A stretch of 64,000 nucleotides of DNA, taken from assembly GCF_000090795.2 (NCBI RefSeq), contig NW_003546253.1:494687-558686 (forward strand), read 5' to 3'. The position numbers and the translations under genes are program-made. Positions 48,392-60,800 of the stretch are shown piece after piece; the stretch's first letter is position 1, and the number at the start of each line of letters is the position of its first letter. This stretch comes from Amphimedon queenslandica (Eukaryota; Porifera; Demospongiae; Haplosclerida; Niphatidae). The notes beneath the pieces were generated by a model. It saw nothing but the letters and a program-made list of their open reading frames with translations, searched no databases and was not told where the DNA came from.

Positions 48392-50460
48392 ATGAGAACG
48401 ATCATGAATGTCCTGTGGTTGCTGATTCTTTTTCTGCTACATGTATCTGCTGTCTTGTCAGAAGAAGAGCTACAATTTGTATCTGTGGTTAGTATACAGG
48501 TTTTGTTTTAGTATATGGTGGCAATATAACCAGGTTATACGTCATGGAGCTCGCTCACCGGTCGAATCCTATCCGGCGGACAGGTATCAAGAAGATTTTT
48601 GGCCTCAAGGGTTCGGACAGCTTTCGATTGTAAGCAATAACTGTTAAGAATAACATTATGTAAATTTTGTGTTATTTTAGAAAGGCATGAGGGAAGAGTA
48701 TCATTTAGGTACAGTGTTCAAGTCGAGGTACTTGGATACAGGATTCATGGACTCTGGATACAATAGATCACAAGTACCAGCATTTATTCAGTGTATTACA
48801 GTGCTAATAATGTCGTTCATAATTATAATTTTAGATATATGTACGCAGCACTGATTATGATCGAACGCTTATGAGTGCACAGTGTGTTCTTGCAGGAATG
48901 TATCCACCAGGGGAAAATCAAGTGAGTGCCTTTAGATAAGTGACATAAACAAATGACAATTAGCACTTTAAAATGTTTACAAGTGCTAACTGAGTACTAC
49001 CAAGAGTATACCATAGATATTATCAAGAGTTATGTACTCTTGGTAGTTGGTAACTGTAAGAATTGATGAGTAACACCAATATCATACATTAGATGTTTGA
49101 TCCTGATCTGGAATGGCAACCTATACCAGTTCATACTACTCCACAAAAATATGACAGTGTGAGTACACAAACAGTATTATTATTATTGTTGTTATTATTA
49201 TTATCATTACTTTTTGTTGGCATTGTTAATTTGTTATGTCTTTTAGCTATTGAATGTGGCAAGTTGTCCCGTCTATGACAAATTGATGGATAAAGACAAC
49301 AATACTTATAAACAAATACAAGATGCCAATCAGGTATAAGTATTGGATATAGATTAAAATTCTTGATCTCTTTTGCCTACAAAGGAACTCTTTGATAATC
49401 TTACAGAATGGACTGGAGAGGACATAAATGTTATTACAGTTGGGCTTCTGAAGGATGCTCTTTTTGTTGAGGTAATGAATGATGCCAAAGGAGGATTCAA
49501 GTTATCATAATTTTGTTTGCTATATCAGTATCATGATAACAATTTGACAATGCCCGAGTGGTTTTCACCACAGCTACTAACAAAACTTGAGTCAATTGAT
49601 GACTCACTGTTGAGGCTGATGTTCAGCACAAAATGCAAGAGAAAGCTAACAGGAGGTTAGTATAATATGATGAAGGATGCTGTGGAATCATTTGTTATAG
49701 GAGTATGGACGAATCGAGTGTTGAAGGATATGCAGAATAAAGCCACTGGAGTCATGCCAGACATGAAAATGGTGCTCTATTCAGCAGTATGCTTTTTTGC
49801 TTCAAAATTAAACATCACTTCTGTTTCTTTTCATTATATAGCATGATACCACAGTAGCTACTATGTTAAGTGTCTTTGATATGTTTGATGGTAAACAGCC
49901 TCCATATTCTGCTGCCTTTGCTGTTGAGCTTTATTCCAGTGGAAGCAGTAAAAAGTAATGCTATAGCCAAGTTTGAGTTATTGTTTTTACTATTTGCTGC
50001 AGTGACTTTTTTGTGAGGTTTTATTATCACAACGAAACAGATAGTAATGATTTTGTTGAATTAACTCATCCAAACTGCAGCAAAGATTGTCCATTGGAAA
50101 AACTGAAACAGTAAAGTCCTAAGTCACAGTTTAGTACCAATAGGTTTTTTTATAGAATCATGGCCCCTTACCGTCTAACTGAAAAAGAATGGTCTTCATC
50201 TTGCAGTACAACTACAGCTCCAACTTCTTCTCCAACTTTAGCTCCTTCAAATGATATTGGTTAGATGATAAATAATCATTTTTGTTGTTAATGCAATTTT
50301 TTATATAGAAATGTGGTTGGTTATAGCTCTCTGTATCACCTCTGGCATACTAATTCTCCTCATACTTATATTGCTTGCTTTTATGACAAAGGTATGTTGC
50401 TGCGGAAGAAAGAAAAGAATGTATGTTGCACTTAACAATCAAGACACTGAAGCTACATAA
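48392..50460 (+). CDS. ACP2: Lysosomal/prostatic-type histidine acid phosphatase
   Basis: About 11 exons giving a type I membrane protein. Signal peptide [23 protein letters not shown] at residues 1-23. The catalytic RHGARSP begins about residue 35 (exon after acceptor near 48533), with [12 protein letters not shown] in the phosphate pocket and the proton donor in HDTTVA near 49846. A Thr/Ser/Pro stalk ([14 protein letters not shown]) precedes a single TM helix ([23 protein letters not shown]) and a short cytosolic tail [19 protein letters not shown]. The YVAL in the tail fits a YxxPhi sorting signal, which supports a lysosomal ACP2-like role. Family members release phosphate from a range of phosphomonoesters at low pH. 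A possible donor inside the tail codon run was not used, because the frame continues to TAA 50458-50460. Confidence 0.92.
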
Positions 50461-50512
50461 AATAAATAATTTATTATTATTGTAAATATTATTTTCAGGT
50501 TGATTAAAATTG

Positions 50513-51762
50513 TTATCCTTTTTCCTTGATGTTATTGTCATTGCTCAGTTTCCCCTTATAATCACTATGTTGTTTGACTTTCAGATAGAAACTTGCTCCA
50601 TTATAGCATACAATGAGAACTATAAAAGCCATTATGATCGTTCCAAACTCCATCCTAACATCAGATAATAATACAATAAATACAACACTATACTTACCAA
50701 TGGTAGGAGAGAAAAGCAGATAATAAGCCCACCCATGTATAAACAGTGAGCCATGCAAAGTAAAAGATTTTTAAATATCTTTTTCCACAAATGCTGAACA
50801 AATGGTACAGAAAGCCTTTCTTAGTGCTCTCTGTCATCCAAGTAACACTAGTAGCATAGCTCCTCTTCCTTACTCTCTCTTTCCTCCACACTTGCACCTG
50901 TGATAGAGAGATTGCAAAATTAAGTTATCCTACAGTATGCATGTATGTACTCACCACGAGAATGTAGAGTAGCATCCACACTAAATAAAAGACAAGCGGA
51001 CCTGTTACAAGTTCCCTCAATCCAATGTGATTGCAGCCATTTGGACCTGGCTCTGTTGGCTGAGCACAGAGTGAGAACTCCTGCTTAACACTTGAATACC
51101 TGCAAACGTGAGAAATGATTAACATGATTATTTATAATGAAAATTCTGCATATACCATCTTGTACCCCAAGTGGTTAAGGCAGGTGATAAGTGTATGAAT
51201 ACTGATGTCATTCTATCAAGAGAGTGAGGTACTATTGAGTTCCTCCATATAACAGTCGCAAATAGCAAAGGACCATGAGAGAACACAAACACTGTTGGGA
51301 AGAGCCAATTGGGTTGCCAGGGAGACCAAAAATAAATGAGGAGCAAGGTGTTAGTGTAGTAGCAAAAGTCAAGAAGGAAGTAATGATGTCTTTTCTGTTT
51401 GTAATGAAACCAGCGGATGGGCATCAAAACGAGGTATTTCTGCAGTAATTATGCAATAATTGTCATTTGAAAATTTCGATTTTCATTGCTGGCTTACCAG
51501 TGTATGCCAATAGTAGAAGTACTGGGGCAAATATCCAGCAATGAAAGCATCTACCAGAGCTCCACCTAAGAGGAGTGTAAAGGTCAGCTTATCAGCTGTG
51601 ACGTTGCCGAGTTTTCTGATTTTAGCAATCTCCTCAAGGTCATCATCTTGGAGCTCAAAATTCATTAGAACGTCGCCTTTTTGCACTTCAATAAAAATTA
51701 TAGAGCTATCATAATTACAACTCTGTGTTTACTTTACTTTTATTTGTGCCAATAACACCCAT
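50513..51762 (-). CDS. Glycerophosphocholine acyltransferase (GPC1/DUF2838), copy A
   Basis: About six exons encode a polytopic membrane protein of the fungal/plant GPC1 family (DUF2838), which acylates glycerophosphocholine with acyl-CoA to re-make lysophosphatidylcholine in the ER. Seen: MGVIGTNK start (51762), acidic LQDDDLEEI, KLTFTLLLGGALVDAFIAGYLPQYFYYWH, RWFHYKQKRHHYFLLDFCYYTNTLLLIYFWS, FVFSHGPLLFATVIWRNSIVPHSLDRMTSVFIHLSP, and RKRSYATSVTWM, ending at TAA 50513-50515. Six to eight hydrophobic segments are apparent. The RWxxYKxKRxHYFLxDFCY and HSLDKxTSxFIHxxP motifs are the family hallmarks. Its neighbour on the same strand is a clear paralogue with the same intron positions. Confidence 0.85.
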
Positions 51763-52087
51763 TTTTGACTTCCTCTTTGTCTAAAGGACTAGCAAGCCAT
51801 TTCTTGTTCTTTAGAGATCACACACAGTTGCACCACGCCATGTACACGTTCTAAAGACATCACGTTCGTTCCACAAGACAGAGAAGGACTAGATTTAGTT
51901 AATCAAGTGAGTGGGCGTTCAATTGTGAGCCCACCCAAACATTGCAACTTCAAATTGTGCTAAAATGACTACACTTTCGATTTAAAACTGAGTCCCAATC
52001 AAATACAAATGAGAAATTGAAAAGACAATATTAGTATAACCTAATATGCATACATACACACATGTGTATGGTATGTTATTTCTTCTT
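51763..52087. other. Spacer between GPC1 paralogues
   Basis: 325 bp between copy A start and copy B stop, with a GTGGGCGTT/AGCCCACC pair near 51912-51935 that could form a weak hairpin. No gene seen. Confidence 0.4.
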
Positions 52088-53676
52088 CTAGTCATTGTTC
52101 TTGTTCATTTTCAGTTCGTAGTACTTGTGTCCAATGACATCAATGTAAAAACTAGCTCCGTTATAGCAAGCAATGACCATGGTCACAGACATGAGAATCA
52201 CACCATATTCCATCCTAAACCACACCTGTTAGACACACTCGCCATAGAACTACACTTACCAGTGATAAGAGACAAAAGCCGATGATATGCCTAAGCAAGT
52301 ATAAACGGTCTGCCAGGAGAAGTAGATGTACTTTAAGTACTTTTCCCCACATATGCTGAAAAGTTTGTATAAAAAACCTTTTTTGACTCTCTCAGTCATC
52401 CAGCCAACGCTGGTCACATAGCTCCTCTCTCTCACCCTCTTCTTCTTCCAGACTAATACCTATGAAGAATATATGATATGGTACAGTTTTCAGAAATTGG
52501 CTCATTTCTTTAAATGGCCGTAACTTGAAAAATTTAAGTTGGAATCAACTCAAACTTGCTACGCAGCATAAGGACATCAATGTGTATCAAAAAATATAAT
52601 AAAAACTGGGGGTGATTTTGGAGCCATTTTTTGGAAAAAACCATGGGCTATAGCCTTGAGTACTTTTCAAAAATTGGCCTATTTTTTAAAATGGCCGTAA
52701 CTTGAAAAATTGAAGTCGGAATCAGCTCAAACTTGCTACATAGCATAAATACATCAATATGTATCAGAAAATATAATAAAAATTGGGGGGTGATTTTGGA
52801 GCCATTTTTGTAAAAAACCATGGGCTATAGCCTTGGGTATTTTTCAAAAATTGGCTCATTTTTTAAAATGGCCGTAACTTGAAAAATTGAAGTCAGAAAC
52901 AGCTCAAACTTTCTACACAGCATAAGGACATTAATATGTATCAGGAAATGTAATAAAAATTGGGGGTGATTTTGGAGCCATTTTTTGAAAAAAATCATGG
53001 GCTATAGCCTTGGGTATTTTTCAATTTTTTGGCAATTTCTTAAAACGACCATCGCTTCAAAAATTGAAGTCGGAATCAGTCTATATTCCATTGTCCATAG
53101 TTTATAGTCCATAGTCCATAGTCTATTTTCCATTGTCAATTGACCATAGTCCATATTCCATAGTCCATTATCCATTGTCTACAGTCCATATTCCATAGTC
53201 TAATGTCCATTGTCCATGGTCCATAGTCCATTGTCCATAGTCCATAGTCCATAGTCTATTGTCTATTGTCGATTGACCATAGTCCATATTCCATAGTCCA
53301 TTGTCCATTGTCCATTGTCTACAGTCCATATTCCATAGTCTATTGTCCATAGTTCATGGTCCGTAGTCTGTGATAGTCCAATGTCCAATGTCCGTAGTCC
53401 ATTGTCCATTGTCCATAATCCACAGTCCATTGTCCATTATCCATTGACTATAGTCCATAGTCCATTATCAATAGACTATAGTCCGTGGTCCATAGACCAT
53501 TGTCCATAGTTGATATTCCATAGTCCATAGTTCATATTCCATAGTCCAATGTCCATAGTCCATTGTCCATAGTCTATAGTCCATGGTCCATAGTCCATGG
53601 TCCATAGTCCATGGTCTGTAGTCCATTGTCCATTGTCCATAGTCCATTGTCCATAGTCCATGGTCCGTAGTCCATT

Positions 53677-53707
<31 letters not shown>

Positions 53708-56700
53708 ATATTTCATGGTCCATTGTACATAGTCCAATGTCAATTGTCCATTGACAATAGGGAATATTTTCAAATAAATTTATATTTAATGATTTTTTAT
53801 TCATTTTCAACAGTGTGGGATATTTTTGGATTATTTTCCCTTTTACTTTTGCAATTTTATCTGACTTTTGTGGGAATATTTTTGGACTATTTTTATTTTA
53901 TTTTTGTAATTTTTTCTAATTTTTTCGAGAGCGTGGGAATATTTTTGGTTTATTTTTTTGAATTTTTTTCTGATTTTTTTGAGAGCGTGGCAGTATTTTC
54001 CGAATTTTTTTTTGGAATTTTTTCTAATTTTTTCCGAGAGCGTAGAAATATTTTCGGATTTTTTTTAGATTTTTTTCTAAAGAGCGTGGGAATTTTTTTG
54101 GATTTTTTTTTATTTTTAGAATTTTTTCCAATGGGTGGGAATATTTTCAGATTATTTTTATTTTTGGAATTTTTTCTGATTTTTTCCAGGAGCTTGGGAA
54201 TATTTTTGGATTTTTTATTTTTGGAATTTTTTCTGATTTTTTCAAGAGTGTGGGAATATTTTTGGATTTTTTTGTTTTTGAAATTTATTATGATTTTTTT
54301 TAAAGCGTGGCAATATTTTTCTAATTTTTTAAAAATTTTTCAAATTTTTTCTGATTTTTTCTAAAAGTGTAGAAGTATTTTCAGATTTTTTATGGAATTG
54401 TTTCTGATTTTTTTCCGAGAGGGTGGCAATATTTTCTAATTTGTTTTGTTTTAAGTTTTGGAATTTTTTCTGATATTTTTAGAAAGCGTGGGAATATTTT
54501 TGGATTATTTTATTCTTATTATTGGAATTTTATCTGATTTTTTCCGAGAGCGTGGGAATATTTTCAGATTTTTTCTAGAATATTTTCGGATTTTTTTTCA
54601 ATTTTTAGAATTATTTCTAATTTTTTTCCAAGAGCATAGGAATATTTTTGGATCATTTTATTTTTCAATTTTTTTCTGATTTTTTCCGAGAGCGTTGGAA
54701 TACTTTCGGAATTCTTTTTTTAATTTCTGGAATTTTTTCTAATTTTTTCTGAGAGCGTGGGAATATTTTCGGATTTTTTTATTTTTATTTTTGGAATTTA
54801 AAAAAATTTTTTGGAGAGCGTGAGAATATTTTTGGTTTTTTCTTAATTTTTAGAATTTTTTCTGATTTTTTTGAGAGTGTGGGAATATTTTTGAATTATT
54901 TTATTTTTATTTTTGGAATTTTTTTATTTTTGGAATTTCTCTTGGAAAAATTTCGGGTGATTTCAGAGCCATTTTTTGGAAAAAAACTATGGACTATATA
55001 GCCTGGAGTATTTTTCAGATTTTTGACATTTTCTTAAAATGGCCATAACTTGAAAAATTGAAGTTGGAATTAGCTCAAACTTTCTACACAGCATAAGGGC
55101 ATCAATACATATCAGAAAATGTAATAAAAATTTGGGGTAATTTCAGAGCCATTTTTTGGAAAAAACCATGGGCTATAGCCTTGGGTATTTTTCAAAATTT
55201 GGCCTATTTTTTTAAATGGCCATAACTTGAAAAATTGAAGTCGGAATCAGCTCAAACTTGCTACATAGCATAAGGACATCAATATGTATCAGAAAATATA
55301 ATTAAAATTGGGGTGATTTTGGAGCCATTTTTTGGAAAAAACCATGGGCTATAGCCTTGGGTATTTTTCAAAATTTGGCCTATTTTTGAAAATGGCCATA
55401 ACTTGAAAAATTGAAGTTGGAATCAGTTCAAACTTTCTACACAGCATAAGGGCATCAATACATATCAGAAAATGTAATAAAAATTTGGGGTAATTTCGGA
55501 GCCATTTTTTGGAAAAAACCATGGGCTATATATAGCCTTGGGTATTTTTCAAAATTTGGCCTATTTTTGAAAATGGCCATAACTTGAAAAATTGAAGTTG
55601 GAATCAGTTCAAACTTTCTACACAGCATAAGGGCATCAATACGTATCAGAAAATGTAATAAAAATTTGGGGTGATTTCGGAGCCATTTTTTGGAAAAAAC
55701 CATGGGCTATACAAGCTAGCTATAGCCTTGGGTATTTTTCAGATTTTTTACATTTCCTTAAAATGGCCATAACTTGAAAAGTTGAAGTCGGAATCAGCTC
55801 AAACTTTCTACACAGCATAAAGGCATCAATATGTATCAGAAAATGTAATAAAAATTGGGGGTGATTTCGGAGCCATTTTTTGGAAAAAAAACCATGGGCT
55901 ATAGCCTTGGGTATTTTTCAAAAATTGGCCTATTTTTTTAAATGGCCATAACTTGAAAAATTGAAGTTGGAATCAGCTCAAACTTTCTACACAGCATAAG
56001 AGCATCAATATGTATCAGAAAATATAATAAAAATTGGGTGTGATTTCGGAGCCATTTTTTGGAAAAAACCATGGGCTATAGCCTTGGAAATTGGCCTAAT
56101 TTTTAAAGTGGCTACAGCTTTAAAAAGTTTTAGTCAAAATCAGCTCAAACTTCCTGCATTGTATAATACTTTTTAAACTTACCACAAAAACATACAACAA
56201 CATCCAAACCAAGTATACCCCTAGCGGACAGACTATCAGCTCCACCCATCCAACATCATCACATCCCCTTGGACCAGGAGCTGACGGCTTTGAACAGAGC
56301 ACGAGCCCTTGCTCTGGAGTTGAAAACCTTCAAAAAGGTATGAGTAATGATTATACGATAGACAAATAACGTTTACCATCTTACTCCCCAAGTAGCCAAT
56401 GGAGGTGAAATGTGAATGAAGAGAGAAGTCATTTTATCAAGTGAATGAGGTACTACAGAGTTTCGCCAGAGGGGAATGGCAAAGAGGAGTGGGCCATGGG
56501 AGAGAACAAATATGGCTGGGAACAACCAGTTGGGCTTCCACGGGGACCAGAAGTACACAAAGAGGAGCAAGTTGACAAAGTAGCAAAAATCAAAAAGAAA
56601 GTAATGCCATCTTTTTCGCTTGTATATGAGCCATCTTATAAGAATAAGAGCAACTGATTTCTATATAAAAGGATAATATTATTATCATCACTGGCACATG

Positions 56701-57137
56701 TGTATCTATTTTGTGTTCAGGGACCACCACTGGGAAAACAACGAGTGATAAACAGTGCAAAATGCTTTCAAAATCCACTGTACTATAAGCAGATTTGCAT
56801 GGCGGGGCGAGACTTTGCACTGCATGCAGTTTCACTTCTTACCACTGAATGCCAATAGTAAAAATACTGAGGGACATAGCCAGCAAGGAAGGCAGTGAGC
56901 ATGACGTTGCTTAGGAATACGGTGAAAGTAAGTTTGTCAGCTGTAGAGTCACTCAGTTTCCTGATGCTCACTATGTCGTTAAAGTCTTCGTCTAAAAGCT
57001 CAATGGACTCAAAATCAAGGAGATCATCCAAAGCACCAAATTCATCTTTAGAACCTATAACAATATCATCAATAAACAACTAAACAAGAGAGCATTCTGG
57101 ACTCGCTTTTTTCCTGCTTATCTTCACCAGTCGCCAT
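52088..57137 (-). CDS. Glycerophosphocholine acyltransferase (GPC1/DUF2838), copy B
   Basis: Paralogue of the copy at 50513-51762, with exons near 56824-57052, 56377-56660, 56181-56325, 52263-52458 and 52088-52215, and a first small exon from ATG 57137. Product blocks: KLTFTVFLSNVMLTAFLAGYVPQYFYYWH, FCYFVNLLLFVYFWSPWKPNWLFPA, LSHGPLLFAIPLWRNSVVPHSLDK, TSLFIHISPPLATWG, VLVWKKKRVRERSYVTSVGW. The first donor is ambiguous (GTGAAG at 57127 or a later GT), changing the start of the protein by about a dozen residues. The intron 52459-56180 (3.7 kb) is far larger than any other here and is almost wholly tandem repeat. The C-terminus differs from copy A in the last 20 residues. Confidence 0.83.
52480..53077. 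repeat. Dispersed repeat, tandem array (about 3 copies)
   Basis: Same unit as at 21.3-22.1 kb and in the same + orientation, with GGAGCCATTTTTTGG anchors near 52620, 52798 and 52974 (spacing about 176-178). It abuts the 7-bp array at its right end, where the last unit is cut short. Confidence 0.88.
53078..53765. repeat. 7-bp satellite (TCCATAG / TCCATTG)
   Basis: Some 95 imperfect copies of the heptamer with A/T alternating at position 5 (TCCATAG, TCCATTG, TCCATGG) over about 690 bp. Because 7 and 3 share no factor, three units make a 7-residue period on the minus strand (MDYGQWT type), giving long spurious open frames. Confidence 0.92.
53795..54950. repeat. AT-rich tandem array, unit about 50-60 bp
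   Basis: About 20 diverged copies of a unit with a fixed head, GAGCGTGGGAATATTTT, followed by TGGATTTTTTTATTTTTGGAATTTTTTCTGATTTTTTC-like T runs. The head is the best conserved part (GAGCGTGGGAATATTTT, variants GAGAGCGTAGAAATATT). It is strongly strand-asymmetric, with T on the + strand. Confidence 0.88.
54951..56145. repeat. Dispersed repeat, tandem array (about 6-7 copies)
   Basis: Same family and orientation as the arrays at 21.3 and 52.5 kb. GGAGCC/AGAGCC anchors fall near 54966, 55145, 55320, 55498, 55678, 55868 and 56047 (spacing about 175-190). Two units carry small insertions beside the GGCTATAGCC palindrome. Confidence 0.9.
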
Positions 57138-57342
57138 ATTGTTAGTAGTTAAAGAGCCATGCCCACAAGCCACAACAATAATCATTCTTCTGTATAAAGA
57201 GTACTCACATTATTTTTATTGTCATAATACATTTTTAAGATTTAAAGATGTTAATAAACATTAGTAGCTAATATGATATAAAAGGTACACTGTAGTAACA
57301 TTATAATGAAATGACCATGTCTCCCAATAATCAATGGATCCA
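57138..57342. other. Spacer between GPC1 copy B and KIF20
   Basis: Both genes are on the minus strand; this is the KIF20 3' flank and the GPC1-B promoter, with CATGCCCACA near 57158. No gene is seen. Confidence 0.45.
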
Positions 57343-57759
57343 TCACTTTAGTCTAGAAGTAGGTCTCAAATTAGTTCCCGCCCTCACTTGAAAGCCACTA
57401 GGTCTCTATAAAAATAAACAAAAAGTACACGTACATGTACATAGACACGAGTAGAGGACATTATATAAACATACTGGAGGAGGTGTATCAACAACATCTA
57501 GTGATGCAGACACTTTAGCTGCCCCTCTTTTAGATTTACTCCTACCTCCTATAGAGAAGAGAATAATGCATATTAAAAGTTTTTTATAGATGTATGTGTA
57601 TATAAATGAACCTTTTAAAAAATCAACAATAGTTTTGACAGGAGTGGTAGGCGTTGGTGCAGCAGCTAAAGGTGTATTCTCATTTGAATCTAAGTCAGAT
57701 ACAAAGTCCGATGATATAACTTTAGTCTTTCTTGTCCTGGATTAGTATGACATTGTTAC

Positions 57760-57810
<51 letters not shown>

Positions 57811-60800
57811 TTAGATTGTAACGTTGAGAGCTAGCATCAGGAGTAGACTCTGCAGTTGTCTATTAAAATAAATGAATTGAATATAAAGGACTGTGCTATT
57901 AACTTTATTAACTGGAAACTGTCTAGCATTATCATACAATATGTGAATGATAGTGTTTGATTGTGAGTCATTCAAGCTTCAATTACTTTCTGCTTCTCTT
58001 TGGCCTTCTTTTCTTTTGGCTTCTTTTTCATGGATTTCGATGGCTTTTTCCTTTGTATATCTTTCATATTAAACCGAATTGGAGTCTTTTCAAAATCATC
58101 ATCATCATCAAAAGAATCCTCAAGTTGGGAGCTCCTTTCTAGCAGTTTGAGATGTCTGCCAGTTTCATTAAGGTCCATCTCTTTAAGAGTCTTTTAAAAA
58201 AGAGAAATGATAAAATCAGTGACAGAAAAATGAAAATAGCAGACCTCATCTTGATTCAGCACAAGAGAGGGTTCACTTTTGCTAATGTGAATAGAATCAT
58301 ATAATGGCTCTGCATGTACATCCCTACTATCCTGTATACATGAAATATGAAAATTAATAAAGCAACAAGAATACATGTTGTATACTCACGCATGCAGATT
58401 GAACATCATCATCATCATCTTCTTCAGGTGGAAGATCATATATATTCTCAGTACTACTGCATGTACTATATGACACTGAATCATTCTTATTCAATAATAA
58501 TAATAATGATGTACCTGTAAGGATCCAGTCTAACTCTCTGGTCCGCTAATAGGCTCTTTACTTGGTCCAATTCTTTCATTTTTGAAGCAGAGAGCTCTTC
58601 CTTAACTTGTTTCAAAGATTCACCCAGTTCTGCCAATTCTTTATCTTTCTCTTCCAAGCTCTTGCTGGACTCCAGTAGCTTCTTCTTTGATTCTTCTTGT
58701 ACACGAGCAAAATCAGCTCTCAATTCCTTAAGGAGACAATCTTTCTTGATTGATTTCTCTATCTCACTGTCAAGGGAAGCCTTTAGTTCAGTAATAAACT
58801 GTTCCTTCTCCTCCAAGCTGGCTTGAGATTTCTTTAATAAACACTCCCTCTCCTCCTCAGCTTCCTTCTTATAAAGACATAGTGCATCTTGAGATTTCTT
58901 TAGCTCAGTTTGTATACCCTCCATTTGCTCTTTATGGAGACTGGATAGAACCTTTGAGTCAGCAACAAGATTTTCTTTCTCTGCCAGAGCAACACACAAC
59001 TCCTCAGCTTTAGCAACCAGCATATTTTTCACTTCTTTTAAGTCTCTTTGAAACTCATCTAGTTCATTAGCCTGAGATTCTTTAAGACTAACGAGCTCTT
59101 CTTGTGCCTTTGTCAAGCTTTCCTTAAGCTCAGTCACAGCATGTGAATTAGTACTGGATTCTTTTGAGAGGTCTTTTTTCTCTCTCTCCATTAGTGTCAG
59201 CTTATTCTGCAGTTCCACTAACATTTGATCTTTACTTTTGAGTTCATTATGCCTCAAGCTCTGTAAGAGGTCATCTTTCCCAGAAACCTCTTTCATGGCC
59301 CCTTCCAAACTTGCCTTTAGTTTTTCTATCATTTTATCTTTCTCTGTGAGGGCATCATCTTTATTATCAAGTTCTTTCTCAAGGGCTGCTAATCTACTGT
59401 TCATATTATCAAGAACTTGTTGCTTATTATCAGAATTTCTTTCTTTCTCTGTTGCTTCAAGAGCCTGTTCTTCCATTATTTGTAGTTTTGCACGTGTCTC
59501 TTCTAAAAGACGATCCTTCTCCTTGATTTCTTCTCTGAGCTTCCTACATTCACTGTTCAAAACTTGCTCCCTCTCTCCAAATTCTACTTGAGCCTTTGTC
59601 AAACTTTCCTCAAGTTCAAAAATGTCTTGCTACAGCAAAGAAATAATTTAATTATTATAAGGCGTATTTTTCTTACTTCGTGTTTTTCTTTCAATCCAAT
59701 ACTTTTTGTACTCATTTCCATCATTTTCTCATGGGCTCTTGTCATATTAGTTTGATAAGTAAGTGAAGCATCCTTCAAAACTTCAGCATCTTTAACAAAA
59801 AACAAAACAAACAAAATCACACTAACCAACAATGCTATAACTAAACAACAATGCTATAACTAAACAACAATGCTATAACTCAAATCCTGTACATATACAT
59901 GTACTTATAGTACAAAGAATGAAATAAGTGAATGTCTGCTGTACTAGCTGCGTATTGCATACTTTTAGAACGCTCCATTTCCAGCTCCTCCTCTAAGTTC
60001 TTATACTCTTGTTCCAAGAAAGAGATCTTATCCAATAATTCTTTTTGCCTGTCACCTCCATCGTCATCTACACGAGCTCGCTTTCTAAAAAAAGAAAAAT
60101 ATTTAAAACAATCCATTTTATTTGATTGACTACACCCACACACAAATTTAAAGTACCAAAATGTTAATATATAATAACCTTTTTGTCGAATAAAGTTTCT
60201 TCATCGACTTTTGCTGCACGGCCAGCCTCTTCTCAATCTCTTCCTCCATCATTTCTTCACGTTCATCAATCTCACGACTAAAAATAAAGGAGGATAATGA
60301 AAAAAAACCCGACCAAATTAAAAGCATGTATAAATTATTAAAGGCCTTATACTTGTATTTTTCCTCTATTTCGACTATCTGCTCGTTATATTCCTGTGCT
60401 ACTTGCTGCCTTATGGTGTAATGCTGCTCCCATAACTGGAGCTTTAACTGGGCCACTTCCTTTCCCATTGTAGCCAATGACTCTTTCAATCTAACCTAAA
60501 GATATACCCAAAAGATTAAATGTATAATGCATTGTATTGCAATCAAGTACACTTACAATTTCCTCATCATCTCTTATGTATTCTATTACCGGTGGAGGAG
60601 GCTCTTCTTGTATCTGAGGTAAAACTGGTTTAGAAACTGGTACAACCTGTACCAATCACCAGTTAATTAATATAATTGTAATATCAACGCATGCATTTAT
60701 TACTTTACTGGCCAGTGCTGAGAACTTGAGTACATGAAATGTTTCATCAAAGACTGCAGGATCATCGCTAACATTGACACACATTACAATCCGTCCTTGT

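Noticed and set aside
53168-53773. Long Trp/Tyr/Met-rich open frames (MDYGQWTM-type)
   Set aside because: Produced by the 7-bp satellite, whose unit contains no stop in these frames; no start context, splice sites or family match.
53723-54679. Phe/Ile-rich open frames resembling membrane proteins
   Set aside because: Direct translation of the AT-rich tandem array (T runs give Phe and Leu); not conserved and not gene-like.
52480-56145. Array of repeats with regular spacing, CRISPR-like at first glance
   Set aside because: Units are 175-190 bp or 7 bp with no unique spacers, in an intron-rich eukaryotic sequence.
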